Positions 54,928 through 61,628 are shown, counted from the first letter of the stretch. The stretch: DNA of 64,000 bases from Phytomonospora sp040655735 (GCF_040655735.1 NZ_JBFAKK010000006.1:248001-312000), one strand, 5' to 3'. Made by a program: numbers and translations. Notes: generated by a model from the sequence alone, not told the origin.

Positions 54928-55823
54928 CCCGCTACTTCCCCGAGATGGTCGAGGCCGTCAAGAAGCAGCTCCCGCCGCGCTGCGTCGTCGACGGCGAGAT
55001 CGTCGTCATCAACGGCGACCGTCTCGACTTCGAAGCGCTCCAGCAGCGCATCCACCCCGCCGAGAGCCGCGTGAAGCTGCTCTCCGTGGAGACGCCGGCG
55101 CACTTCGTCGCCTTCGATCTGCTCGCCCTCGACGACGAGGACCTGACCGGCAGGCCCTTCTCCGAGCGCCGGGCGGCGCTGGAGCGCGCGCTCGCCTCGG
55201 CGAAGTCGCCGGTGCACCTGACCTCCATGTCGACCGACCCGGCGCTGGCCGGTGCCTGGTTCGACCAGTTCGAGGGCGCCGGACTCGACGGCGTCGTCGC
55301 CAAGCCGCTCGACGGGACCTACCGGCCGGGCGCGCGGGCGATGCTGAAGATCAAGCACGAGCGCACCGCCGACTGCGTCCTGGCCGGCTACCGGGTGCAC
55401 AAGGACGGCGCCCACCTGGTCGGCTCGCTACTGCTCGGGCTCTACGACGAGTCCGGCGAGCTGCTCAACGTCGGCGCGGCCAGCGCCTTCACCATGACCC
55501 GCCGCGCCGAACTCGTCGCGGAACTGGCACCGCTGGTCACCGAGCTGGAAGGGCACCCCTGGGCGCCGGAGAAGCAGGAGGCCGGGACCCGCACGCCACG
55601 AAACGCCGAGGGCAGCCGGTGGAGCGGGAAGAAGAACTACGACTTCGTGCCGCTGCGGCCCGAACGCGTCGTCGAGGTGAAGTACGACCACCTGGAGGGG
55701 CAGCGGTTCAGGCACACGGCGCAGTTCAAGCGGTGGCGGCCCGACCGCGAGCCGGGCTCCTGCACGTACGAGCAGCTGGAGACACCGGTGAAGTACGACC
55801 TGGGGGACGTGTTGTCGGGTTGA
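54762..55823 (+). CDS. ligC: ATP-dependent DNA ligase (LigC-like)
   Basis: 353-residue ligase with catalytic and OB domains only. The nucleotidyl Lys30 lies in EPKWDGFRAIVF (motif I), with VVDGEIVV (IV-like), GLDGVVAKPL (motif IV) and MLKIKHERTADCVL (motif V). A C-terminal OB fold carries VEVKYDHLEGQRFRHTAQFKRW. Lacks polymerase and nuclease domains, so it is the LigC type used in backup repair. No Ku or LigD neighbours. Confidence 0.9.
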   Translation: MRLPVMPPVAPMLAKATASIPPEGHGYEPKWDGFRAIVFRDGDEVEIGSRNERPMTRYFPEMVEAVKKQLPPRCVVDGEIVVINGDRLDFEALQQRIHPAESRVKLLSVETPAHFVAFDLLALDDEDLTGRPFSERRAALERALASAKSPVHLTSMSTDPALAGAWFDQFEGAGLDGVVAKPLDGTYRPGARAMLKIKHERTADCVLAGYRVHKDGAHLVGSLLLGLYDESGELLNVGAASAFTMTRRAELVAELAPLVTELEGHPWAPEKQEAGTRTPRNAEGSRWSGKKNYDFVPLRPERVVEVKYDHLEGQRFRHTAQFKRWRPDREPGSCTYEQLETPVKYDLGDVLSG

Positions 55824-55872
55824 CATCGCCCCCACGGAAGACGGCCCCCGGGTAACATCCCTCACCTTTCTA

Positions 55873-55890
55873 GTACGCCGTACGTCGTAC
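55873..55890. promoter_or_regulatory. Candidate operator before VOC gene
   Basis: GTACGCCGTACGTCGTAC is an imperfect 18-bp palindrome (two mismatched positions) within a run of GTACG repeats, directly upstream of the VOC leader. The symmetry suggests a TetR/MarR-type site. No such regulator is adjacent. Confidence 0.45.
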
Positions 55891-55933
55891 GATGTACCAT
55901 GACCGCACGCCCTTCCCTATCCGAGGAGTCCGC

Positions 55934-56323
55934 ATGCAGGTCACTTCCACCGCGGTGTCGCTCAACGTCGAGGACGTCACCGTCTCGGCCGCCTTCGCCC
56001 GCGACCACCTGGGCTACGCCGAGGCCATGGCCGCCGAGGGGTTCGTCTCACTGACCCGCCAGGACGCGGCGGTGGACCTGATCTTCCTGCGGCGGGGCAT
56101 CGAGGTCCTCCCCGAGGGCCTTCGCGACCAGCACGCGGCCGGACTGATCGTGGCCTTCGTCGTCGACGACATCGCCGCCGAGTACGAGCGTCTCACCGCC
56201 GAGGGCGTCCCCGTCACGGTGCCGCTGCGGACCGAGGAGTGGGGCGAGCGGCTCTTCGTCGTCGCCGACCCCAATGGTGTCCACTACGAGTTCGTCCAGT
56301 GGGTCACGCCCGGCGCCCAGTGA
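55934..56323 (+). CDS. VOC-superfamily (glyoxalase-like) protein
   Basis: 129-residue paired beta-alpha-beta-beta-beta protein. The second half ends DPNGVHYEFVQW, with the metal-type Glu, but the first metal His is not clear, so it may bind ligand rather than catalyse. Such proteins include bleomycin/fosfomycin-resistance relatives. The start at 55934 is fixed by GAGGAG six bases upstream. Confidence 0.85.
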   Translation: MQVTSTAVSLNVEDVTVSAAFARDHLGYAEAMAAEGFVSLTRQDAAVDLIFLRRGIEVLPEGLRDQHAAGLIVAFVVDDIAAEYERLTAEGVPVTVPLRTEEWGERLFVVADPNGVHYEFVQWVTPGAQ

Positions 56324-56350
56324 CCCGACGGCCCCGCGTCCCACTTCAAA

Positions 56351-56396
56351 GCGGGAGCGACCCGCCCCGGCTTCCGCCGAGGCCGGCCGCTCCCGC
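56351..56396. terminator. Stem-loop between VOC and flavin reductase genes
   Basis: Arms GCGGGAGCG / CGCTCCCGC around a long GC-rich loop that can pair further. Between convergent stop codons; the rest of 56324-56501 shows no gene. Confidence 0.5.
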
Positions 56397-56501
56397 GCCG
56401 CCCTCCAGACCCCCGGGTCCGGTGAGGCGATCCCGTCGGCCGACGCTTCGGGCCCCATGCCCGCGCAGGCGACCCGTGCGCGCCGACGAGTCCGGTGAGT
56501 C

Positions 56502-57005
56502 CTAGGACTCCTCCCCCTGCAGCCGCCGGAAGCGGCTCTGCGCGAAGATCAGCGGCTCCCCGCCGTCGCCGTGGTGCCGCACGACCTCGCCGAACACGAT
56601 CACGTGGTCGCCGGCCGACTGCGGCGCGCCCGTGCGACGGCACACCAGCCACGCCGACACGTCGTCGAGGACGGGGACTCCCCCGTAACCGGCGCGCCAG
56701 CCGACGGTGCCGAAGCGGTCGGGGTGGCGCGAGGCGAATACCCGCGCGGTCTCCCGCTGCGCCACCGACAGCACGTTCACGCCGAAGTACGCGCACGAGG
56801 CGAACACGTCCAGCGACGCCGACTCCTTCCGCAGGCACCACAGCATCAGCGGCGGCTCCAGCGAGACCGAGGCGACCGAGTTCACGGTCAGCCCCGCCGG
56901 CCCGTCGGGCCCCGGTGTGGTCACCACCGCGACACCCGTCGCGAAGTGGCCGAAGGTCCGGCGGAGCAGCGCACCGGCCGTCGGGGCCGCCTGCACGATG
57001 GTCAC
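56502..57005 (-). CDS. Flavin reductase-domain (DIM6/NTAB) protein of the peptide cluster
   Basis: 167-residue FMN-binding split-barrel reductase. Motifs: FATGVAVVTTPGPDGPAGLTVNSVASVS (flavin phosphate), PPLMLWCLRKES, FGVNVLS and GDHVIVFGEVVRH. These enzymes usually supply reduced flavin to a monooxygenase. Its GTG overlaps the TGA of the TPR gene, so it is the last coupled gene of the peptide operon. A flavin-dependent partner is not present in the window; a role in peptide oxidation is inference from context. Confidence 0.88.
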   Translation of the reverse strand: MTIVQAAPTAGALLRRTFGHFATGVAVVTTPGPDGPAGLTVNSVASVSLEPPLMLWCLRKESASLDVFASCAYFGVNVLSVAQRETARVFASRHPDRFGTVGWRAGYGGVPVLDDVSAWLVCRRTGAPQSAGDHVIVFGEVVRHHGDGGEPLIFAQSRFRRLQGEES

Positions 57006-59071
57006 CGGGTCACCCCCGCGCCGAGGAGCTCGTCCAGCTTCTCCCTCACGTCGGGGTCGTCGGGCGCCTCGCGGGCCGCGGTCTCCAGGTCGGCCAGCGC
57101 CCGGGCCGCGAGGCCGAGGTCGAGCAGCACCACGGCCCGGTTGAACAGCACCGCCGGGTCCTCCGGGTGCAGCTCGGCGGCCCGGTCCAGGTCGGCGAGC
57201 GCGGCGCCGAGGATGCCCTCGCCGTAGGAGAGTTCGGCGCGGGCGGTGAGCGCGCCGACGAGGTCGGGGTCGATTTCGAGGGCGCGGTCGTAGGCGCGGC
57301 GGGCGGCGGCGGGGTCGGTCTCTGCGTTGAGGTGGCCGCGCAGGACGTGGAGTTCGGCGCGGGCCTCGTCGGTGGCCAGGCCGGTCTCGACGTCGGTGGC
57401 GGCCTCGTCGTAGCGGCCGCGCTCCATGAGGAGTTCGGCGCGGTTGACGCAGGCGTCGACGTTGTGCGGTTCGAGCGCGAGGGTCTCGGTGAGGTCGGCG
57501 AGGGATCCGTCGACGTCGCCGAGGGCCGCGCGGACCACGGCCCGGTTGAAGTAGGCCTCCGGGAAGGGCGGGCTGAGGCGGATGGCCTCGTCGTAGTCGG
57601 CGAGGGCCTCCTCCTCGCGGCCGAGGCGGCGCAGGAGAGCGGCGCGGTCGAAGTGGTATTCGGGGTAGTTCGGGTCGACGTCGATGACGGCGTTGTAGTC
57701 GGTGAGGGCTTCTTCGACGCGGCCGAGTCCGGCGAGGACCTGCGCGCGGTTGTAGCGCAGGACGGAGCGGTGGAGGCGGTGCTCGTCCTCGGTGAGGGTG
57801 GTGTCGAGCAGGCGGAGGCCTTCGTCGACGAGGTCGAGGGCCTTGCCGGGTTCGCCGAGGTGGAGCTCGATGAGGGCGAGGCCGTTGCGGTAGAAGGCGG
57901 AGTTGAAGGCCCGGTCGGCGGAGTCGGGCAGGAGCGAGGCGAAGGCGATGGCCTGGTTGATCCACGCCTTGGCGCGCTGGTGGTCGCGGTCCTCGGGCTC
58001 GTGGTGGCGGGTGTAGAGCATGGCCGTGGCGTAGGCGGCCTGCTGGTGGACGGCGACCCGGTTGCTGGTGGCGCGGGCGTCGTCGTAGAGGGCTTCGGCC
58101 TCTTTCGGGCGGGCCAGCGCGGCCAGCGAGGTGGTCATCTTGGTGGTGAAGGCCCACCAGTTCTCGGGGTCGTTGTCGGCGTCGACGAACTCGCGGCCGC
58201 GCCGTCCGAAGTCGACGGTGGCGTCGTAGTAGCCCATGTCGATGCAGTGGTCGAGGGCGACGCGCAGCGCCCGTACGCCTTCGTCGTGTCCGACGCGTTC
58301 GGCGTGGAAGGGGATGGCGCCCAGGCGAAGCGTCGATTCGCCGGCGGCCTGCAAGGCGGCGAGCCGGGTGGCGTGCAGGGCGGCGCGTTCGGTGTCGGCG
58401 AGTGATTCGTAGGCCTCGCGCAGGCGGGCGTCGCCGTGGAGGCAGTCGGCCTCGACGTAGGCGATGGCGCGGGCCTCGGTGGTGCCGTAGGGCACGGGTC
58501 CGGGGTCGCCGGCCGGGACGTCGACGGCGGCGGCGAACTCGTCGACGGCCTCGGCGAGGGTCTCCGGCAAGGGCTCGCCGGCGGTGGAGCAGACCACGAT
58601 CCTGAGGTTGTCAGGGTCGACGCGGCGCAGCAGGACGGCGAGCAGTTCGGCGTCGGTGGGGTCGGCCTCCTCGGCGTCGCGCACGATGAGGACGCGGCGG
58701 CCGCCTTCGGCGGCGACGGTGTCGCGGACCAGTTCGGTCATGGCGTGGGCGAGGCGGAGTGTGCGCAAGCGGGAGTAGAACCTGGTGCGCTCTTTCGGGA
58801 CGGCCAGGGAGGTCAGCGTCTCCTTGGTGGCCGAGACGATCTCGCGCAGTTCGGGGGCCATGGACAGCACCGCGACCTCGTGCAGGCGGACCAGGTCGGG
58901 TCGCGCCTCAAGGGCGCGGGGCACGATCGCGCGGGTGAGGGCGCCGCCGAAGGTGTAGGGCCCGCGCAGCCGCCGGTGGGCGCTCAGAGGGCTCGGTGTC
59001 AGCGTTTCGGCGCCGTCGGTGTCCGGGACGTGTTCGCGGTCGGCCGTGCGCAGCCAAAGGTGTCCGGTCAT
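57002..59071 (-). CDS. TPR protein with AAA-like N-terminal region
   Basis: 689 residues. Residues about 30-170 resemble a degenerate AAA/STAND ATPase or signalling part (HRRLRGPYTFGGALTRAIVP; ERTRFYSRLRTLRLAHAMTEL; RRVLIVRDAEEADPTDAEL as a Walker-B-like strand), but no Walker A is visible. Residues about 290-680 hold eight or more TPR-type repeats (for example YNRAQVLAGLGRVEEALTDY; FDRAALLRRLGREEEALADY). TPRs bind peptides or proteins, so it may chaperone or sense the small peptides. ATG overlaps the M50 gene stop (ATGA). Confidence 0.85.
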   Translation of the reverse strand: MTGHLWLRTADREHVPDTDGAETLTPSPLSAHRRLRGPYTFGGALTRAIVPRALEARPDLVRLHEVAVLSMAPELREIVSATKETLTSLAVPKERTRFYSRLRTLRLAHAMTELVRDTVAAEGGRRVLIVRDAEEADPTDAELLAVLLRRVDPDNLRIVVCSTAGEPLPETLAEAVDEFAAAVDVPAGDPGPVPYGTTEARAIAYVEADCLHGDARLREAYESLADTERAALHATRLAALQAAGESTLRLGAIPFHAERVGHDEGVRALRVALDHCIDMGYYDATVDFGRRGREFVDADNDPENWWAFTTKMTTSLAALARPKEAEALYDDARATSNRVAVHQQAAYATAMLYTRHHEPEDRDHQRAKAWINQAIAFASLLPDSADRAFNSAFYRNGLALIELHLGEPGKALDLVDEGLRLLDTTLTEDEHRLHRSVLRYNRAQVLAGLGRVEEALTDYNAVIDVDPNYPEYHFDRAALLRRLGREEEALADYDEAIRLSPPFPEAYFNRAVVRAALGDVDGSLADLTETLALEPHNVDACVNRAELLMERGRYDEAATDVETGLATDEARAELHVLRGHLNAETDPAAARRAYDRALEIDPDLVGALTARAELSYGEGILGAALADLDRAAELHPEDPAVLFNRAVVLLDLGLAARALADLETAAREAPDDPDVREKLDELLGAGVTR

Positions 59072-60240
59072 GACGCACTCTCCAATTTAGATAGACGACG
59101 TTCCCGCAGGGAGAGGTATCCCGCGACGACGAACTGGGAAAGGATCAGCACCGCCACGACGACGCTGTCGACGATCAGTCCGGCCGGGGCCTTCTCGGCG
59201 ATCCGGTCGACGACCTCGACGACGACGTAGACGACGCTGGGGATCACGATCGTCACGACGCTGAAGAGCATGGCCGCGTAGCCGACCAGAAGGAGCCAGG
59301 AGTACCAGCGGGCGGTCTTGTGGTCGGCCGCCGAGCCGGGCGCGGTCGGCGGGACGCGCAGCCGCAGGAGGCGCGCGAATCGCTGCCGCAGCAGGTTTCT
59401 GGCCACCGCGTGGAGGTTCGTGCAGCCGAGCACGGTGACCACGAGGTAGTAGAGGTCGGTTCGCAGGAAGAAGTAGCACTGCCAGAGCAGCCGCAGGAGC
59501 GTGGTCAGCGCGAAGGCGAGGCAGATGGCGGCGATGAGGCCGGAGGTGAAGGCCGCGACGAGGGTCAGCACGGCGGTCACGACGAGGTCGGTGATGGCGC
59601 CGGCCAGGATCGGCAGGAAGCGCTTCTTGCGCGGGACGGTGACCAGGCCGTCCATCGAGGTCTCCAGCACGATGAAGTAGAGGCGTCGGCTGATGCGCAG
59701 CTTCGAGTTGAGTCCGAGGCGCCGGCCGGCCAGCGCGTGCGCGCCTTCGTGCATGAGCAGGAACGGGAACTGGCCGATGAACAGCGACAGCGACACGATC
59801 AGCAGCGACTCGGTGAAGAAGCTGTGGCGGTAGTCGGGCATCAGTTCCGGGCGCATGACGGTGGCGACGACCGCGCCGGCGACGAGCAGTCCGTAGACCA
59901 CGAACGCCGGCGGCGAGAACAGCGCGCGCGCCAGCCGCTGGAGGCCGACCGGCTCGGCCTCGGCGAGTTCCTCGCCCTCGGCGGCGACGAAGCCGAGTTC
60001 GGTGATGGCCTCGATGAAGTCGGTCATGTCGACGGTCTCGCCGTACTCGGCGGCGTACCACTCGGCGGCCGCGGCCGGGGTGTCCCCTTCGGACAGACGG
60101 CGCAGCAGGGCGGCGCCGTCGGCGGGGAGGTGGATGTAGGTGTCGGCGTCGGGCCGCCCGACGGTGACCTCCTCGCCTTCGTCGAGGAAGGTCAGGCGGT
60201 GCATCCGAAGTGGACGGTTGAGGGTGTCGGTGGCGACCAT
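59068..60240 (-). CDS. PqqD-like (RRE) domain fused to M50 membrane metalloprotease
   Basis: 390 residues. Residues about 12-90 fit a PqqD-type winged helix, the RiPP recognition element fold (VGRPDADTYIHLPADGAALL, then AYGE-like VDMTDFIEAITELGFV). From residue 110, five or six membrane segments carry the zinc motif HEGAH (164-168) and an Asp in FLRTDLYYL (Asp262) as probable third ligand. The architecture predicts a protease that docks a leader peptide and cleaves at the membrane. ATG at 60240 chosen; an in-frame TTG at 60252 is possible. It lies directly downstream of the eight small peptide genes. Confidence 0.88.
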   Translation of the reverse strand: MVATDTLNRPLRMHRLTFLDEGEEVTVGRPDADTYIHLPADGAALLRRLSEGDTPAAAAEWYAAEYGETVDMTDFIEAITELGFVAAEGEELAEAEPVGLQRLARALFSPPAFVVYGLLVAGAVVATVMRPELMPDYRHSFFTESLLIVSLSLFIGQFPFLLMHEGAHALAGRRLGLNSKLRISRRLYFIVLETSMDGLVTVPRKKRFLPILAGAITDLVVTAVLTLVAAFTSGLIAAICLAFALTTLLRLLWQCYFFLRTDLYYLVVTVLGCTNLHAVARNLLRQRFARLLRLRVPPTAPGSAADHKTARWYSWLLLVGYAAMLFSVVTIVIPSVVYVVVEVVDRIAEKAPAGLIVDSVVVAVLILSQFVVAGYLSLRERRLSKLESAS

Positions 60241-60265
60241 GGCGACTCTCAAGGCTCGGTGGGGC

Positions 60266-60291
60266 CGCGGGCGGGCCGAAGCCCGCCCGCG
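60266..60291 (-). terminator. Hairpin between peptide genes and the protease gene
   Basis: Perfect 11-bp stem CGCGGGCGGGC / GCCCGCCCGCG with a CGAA tetraloop, 26 bases upstream of the protease start. No T-tract. It could attenuate transcription or stabilise the upstream mRNA so that peptides are made in excess over enzymes. Confidence 0.5.
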
Positions 60292-60354
60292 ACCGTGGAT
60301 CTGACGGGGTTTGAGGCAGGCCGTTGCGTCTGCCTCGTTCGAAGGTCCCCGCCG

Positions 60355-60453
60355 CTAGACGACGACCGGTCCGCGACCGCCGGGGTAGAACGCTTGGGCG
60401 GCGCTGGTGAGTCGGACCGTGTCGGTCTCGCGGATGATGATCTTCCTCGTCAC
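60355..60453 (-). CDS. Cluster peptide 1 (no Cys)
   Basis: 32-residue peptide starting MTRKIIIRETDTVRLTS and ending AAQAFYPGGRGPVVV. It keeps the leader pattern of the other six close copies but has Arg where they have Cys after Gly-Gly. It is the copy nearest the protease gene and the most diverged of the seven. GTG start with AGAGGA three to five bases upstream. If the Cys is needed for the product, this copy would be inactive or have another role. Confidence 0.75.
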   Translation of the reverse strand: MTRKIIIRETDTVRLTSAAQAFYPGGRGPVVV

Positions 60454-60576
60454 AGGTCCTCTGTCACGGAGAGAACCGCACACTCCCGGCCCACCGTGAA
60501 GGCGGCCGTGCAGCGGCGATCGGTCGGGACCGTCTCCGTGCGGCGAACCCCGGCCCGGTCAGGGCCGGCCCGTCAC

Positions 60577-60693
60577 TCAGGCGAGGACGGGGTTGTTCGG
60601 GAGGACTCCGCCACCGCAGCCACCCGCGTAGAGCGGCTGGGCTGCGCTGGTGAGGCGCACCGTCTCGGTCTTGCGCATCGAGATCTTCTTCAT
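60577..60693 (-). CDS. Cluster peptide 2
   Basis: 38-residue peptide. The leader begins MKKISMRKTETVRLTS and continues AAQPLY; the tail is AGGCGGGVLPNNPVLA with a single Cys26. ATG preceded by GGGAG. Unlike secreted peptides it has no hydrophobic signal, but the leader is strongly basic at its N-terminus. Tail shares PVLA with peptides 3 and 5. Its ribosome site overlaps the stop of peptide 3, so these genes are translated together. Confidence 0.85.
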   Translation of the reverse strand: MKKISMRKTETVRLTSAAQPLYAGGCGGGVLPNNPVLA

Positions 60694-60701
60694 GACGCTC
60701 C

Positions 60702-60812
60702 CTAGGCCAGCACGGGGGTGGCCGGGCCACCGGTACAGCCGCCGGCGTAGAGCGGCTGGGCCGCGCTCGTCAGACGGACCGTCTCGGTCTTCCGGATGGC
60801 GATCTTCTTCAT
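60702..60812 (-). CDS. Cluster peptide 3
   Basis: 36-residue peptide beginning MKKIAIRKTETVRLTS, AAQPLY, with tail AGGCTGGPATPVLA and a single Cys26. ATG preceded by GGGAGAAG. Nearly identical to its neighbours over residues 1-25 at both protein and DNA level, indicating recent tandem duplication, while the tail differs in length and sequence. Confidence 0.85.
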   Translation of the reverse strand: MKKIAIRKTETVRLTSAAQPLYAGGCTGGPATPVLA

Positions 60813-60825
60813 GCTCTGCTTCTCC

Positions 60826-60924
60826 CTAGGCGGGTCGGACGACCACGCAACCGCCGGCGTACAGCGGCTGAGCGGCGCTCGTCAGACGGACCGTCTCCGT
60901 CATGCGGATGGCGATCTTCTTCAC
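60826..60924 (-). CDS. Cluster peptide 4
   Basis: 32-residue peptide beginning MKKIAIRMTETVRLTS, AAQPLY, with tail AGGCVVVRPA and a single Cys26. GTG start with CGGAGG upstream. This is the only Cys-bearing close copy with no Gly after the Cys besides peptide 6; its tail is short and Val-rich like that of peptide 1. Confidence 0.83.
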   Translation of the reverse strand: MKKIAIRMTETVRLTSAAQPLYAGGCVVVRPA

Positions 60925-60939
60925 GTCGGCCTCCGGCTA

Positions 60940-61062
60940 TCAGGCGAGGACGGGCTCGGTGGGAACGAGCGGGCCACCGCCGCCGCAACCGCCGGCGTAC
61001 AGCGGCTGAGCGGCGCTCGTGAGGCGGACCGTCTCGGTCTTGCGCATGGCGATCTTCTTCAC
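60940..61062 (-). CDS. Cluster peptide 5
   Basis: 40-residue peptide, the longest of the close family, beginning MKKIAMRKTETVRLTS, AAQPLY, with tail AGGCGGGGPLVPTEPVLA and a single Cys26. GTG start preceded by GGGGGAGA. The tail ends PVLA as in peptides 2 and 3, with an insertion of Pro/Val/Thr/Glu residues. Confidence 0.85.
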   Translation of the reverse strand: MKKIAMRKTETVRLTSAAQPLYAGGCGGGGPLVPTEPVLA

Positions 61063-61076
61063 GTCGGTCTCCCCCG

Positions 61077-61169
61077 TTACGCGGCGACGTCGCAGCAGCC
61101 CGAGTACAGCGGCTGAGCGGCACTGGTCAGGCGCACGATCTCGGTCTTGCGGATGGCGATCTTCTTCAT
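61077..61169 (-). CDS. Cluster peptide 6
   Basis: 30-residue peptide, the shortest, beginning MKKIAIRKTEIVRLTS, AAQPLY, with tail SGCCDVAA. It alone has two adjacent Cys (25 and 26), the second aligning with Cys26 of the others. ATG preceded by AGGAGA. An in-frame upstream extension exists but is low-complexity and not conserved, so this start is preferred. Confidence 0.83.
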   Translation of the reverse strand: MKKIAIRKTEIVRLTSAAQPLYSGCCDVAA

Positions 61170-61215
61170 CTCAGGTCTCCTCAGGAATCGACTCGGCCGG
61201 CCCGGGCCGACCGGT

Positions 61216-61294
61216 CCCGCCGCCACGGGGCGGCGGGCCGTCGAGCGTCGGGCGGCCGGCATCGGACGAACGGCCTCGATCCGGTCGGATCGAG
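61216..61294 (-). repeat. Two hairpins between peptide genes 6 and 7
   Basis: The 167-bp gap (61170-61336) holds no peptide gene but two perfect inverted repeats: CCCGCCGCC / GGCGGCGGG (61216-61237, 4-base loop) and CTCGATCC / GGATCGAG (61275-61294, 4-base loop). They may attenuate or process the transcript between peptides 7 and 6. Confidence 0.5.
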
Positions 61295-61336
61295 ATCTCT
61301 CACGGTCGAGCTCGGAAACAAGGTGGTGCCGGCGGG

Positions 61337-61435
61337 CTAGGCCAGCACACCGCCGCCGCAGCCGCCCGAGTAGAGCGGCTGCGCCGCGCTGGTCAGACGA
61401 ACCGTGTCCGTCTTGCGGATCGAGATCTTCTTCAT
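61337..61435 (-). CDS. Cluster peptide 7
   Basis: 32-residue peptide beginning MKKISIRKTDTVRLTS, AAQPLY, with tail SGGCGGGVLA and a single Cys26. ATG preceded by the near-ideal ribosome site GGAGGTG, seven bases away. Second gene from the promoter end. The tail looks like that of peptide 2 shortened by deletion of the Pro/Asn segment. Confidence 0.87.
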   Translation of the reverse strand: MKKISIRKTDTVRLTSAAQPLYSGGCGGGVLA

Positions 61436-61478
61436 GGAATTCACCTCCGTCTCCGGCCGGATCCCCTACCGTCGACGT

Positions 61479-61607
61479 CTAGACCGAAGGGGGCTCGTGG
61501 AAGACCGGGTCGCAGCCCGGCCATCCCAGCGAGTCACCGTCGTAGATCGCCGCGGCGGTAGCGGGAAGTCGCACCGGACGCAACCTGCGGACTGAGATCC
61601 TCTTCAT
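61479..61607 (-). CDS. Cluster peptide 8 (divergent first member)
   Basis: 42-residue peptide beginning MKRISVRRLRPVRLPA and ending GWPGCDPVFHEPPSV. It keeps the scaffold of the family (basic start, VRL, Ala-rich stretch, Tyr22) but differs at most other positions, and its Cys is displaced to residue 32 after Pro-Gly. Strong ribosome site AGGAGGGTGAGAG. It is promoter-proximal and may be a founding or regulatory copy, or a distinct product. Confidence 0.78.
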   Translation of the reverse strand: MKRISVRRLRPVRLPATAAAIYDGDSLGWPGCDPVFHEPPSV

Positions 61608-61628
61608 CTCTCACCCTCCTGAGTTGGC

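Larger units (their letters stand above)
60355..61607 (-). repeat. Tandem array of eight homologous short genes
   Basis: Eight head-to-tail copies on one strand. Copies 1-7 share about 70 bp of near-identical DNA at their 5' ends (protein MKKIxIRKTET, then VRLTSAAQPLY), and spacing is 8-15 bp among copies 2-6. Larger gaps of 123 and 167 bp separate copies 1/2 and 6/7, and 43 bp separates 7/8. Divergence is concentrated after Tyr22, as expected for leader/core precursor peptides. Confidence 0.85.

Noticed and set aside
56502..58157. 551-residue reading of the flavin reductase frame
   Set aside because: Upstream of 57005 the frame is Arg/Pro-rich and antiparallel in codon bias to the TPR gene; the reductase domain starts at the GTG overlapping the TPR stop.
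61077..61262. 61-residue version of peptide 6 with an N-terminal extension
   Set aside because: The extension is Arg/Pro-rich antisense-like sequence spanning the hairpins. The internal ATG has AGGAGA and aligns with all paralogues.
60355..61607. Regularly spaced repeats suggestive of a CRISPR array
   Set aside because: The repeats are the 5' halves of translated genes, each with a ribosome site, start and stop. Spacers are not of uniform length and no cas genes are present.
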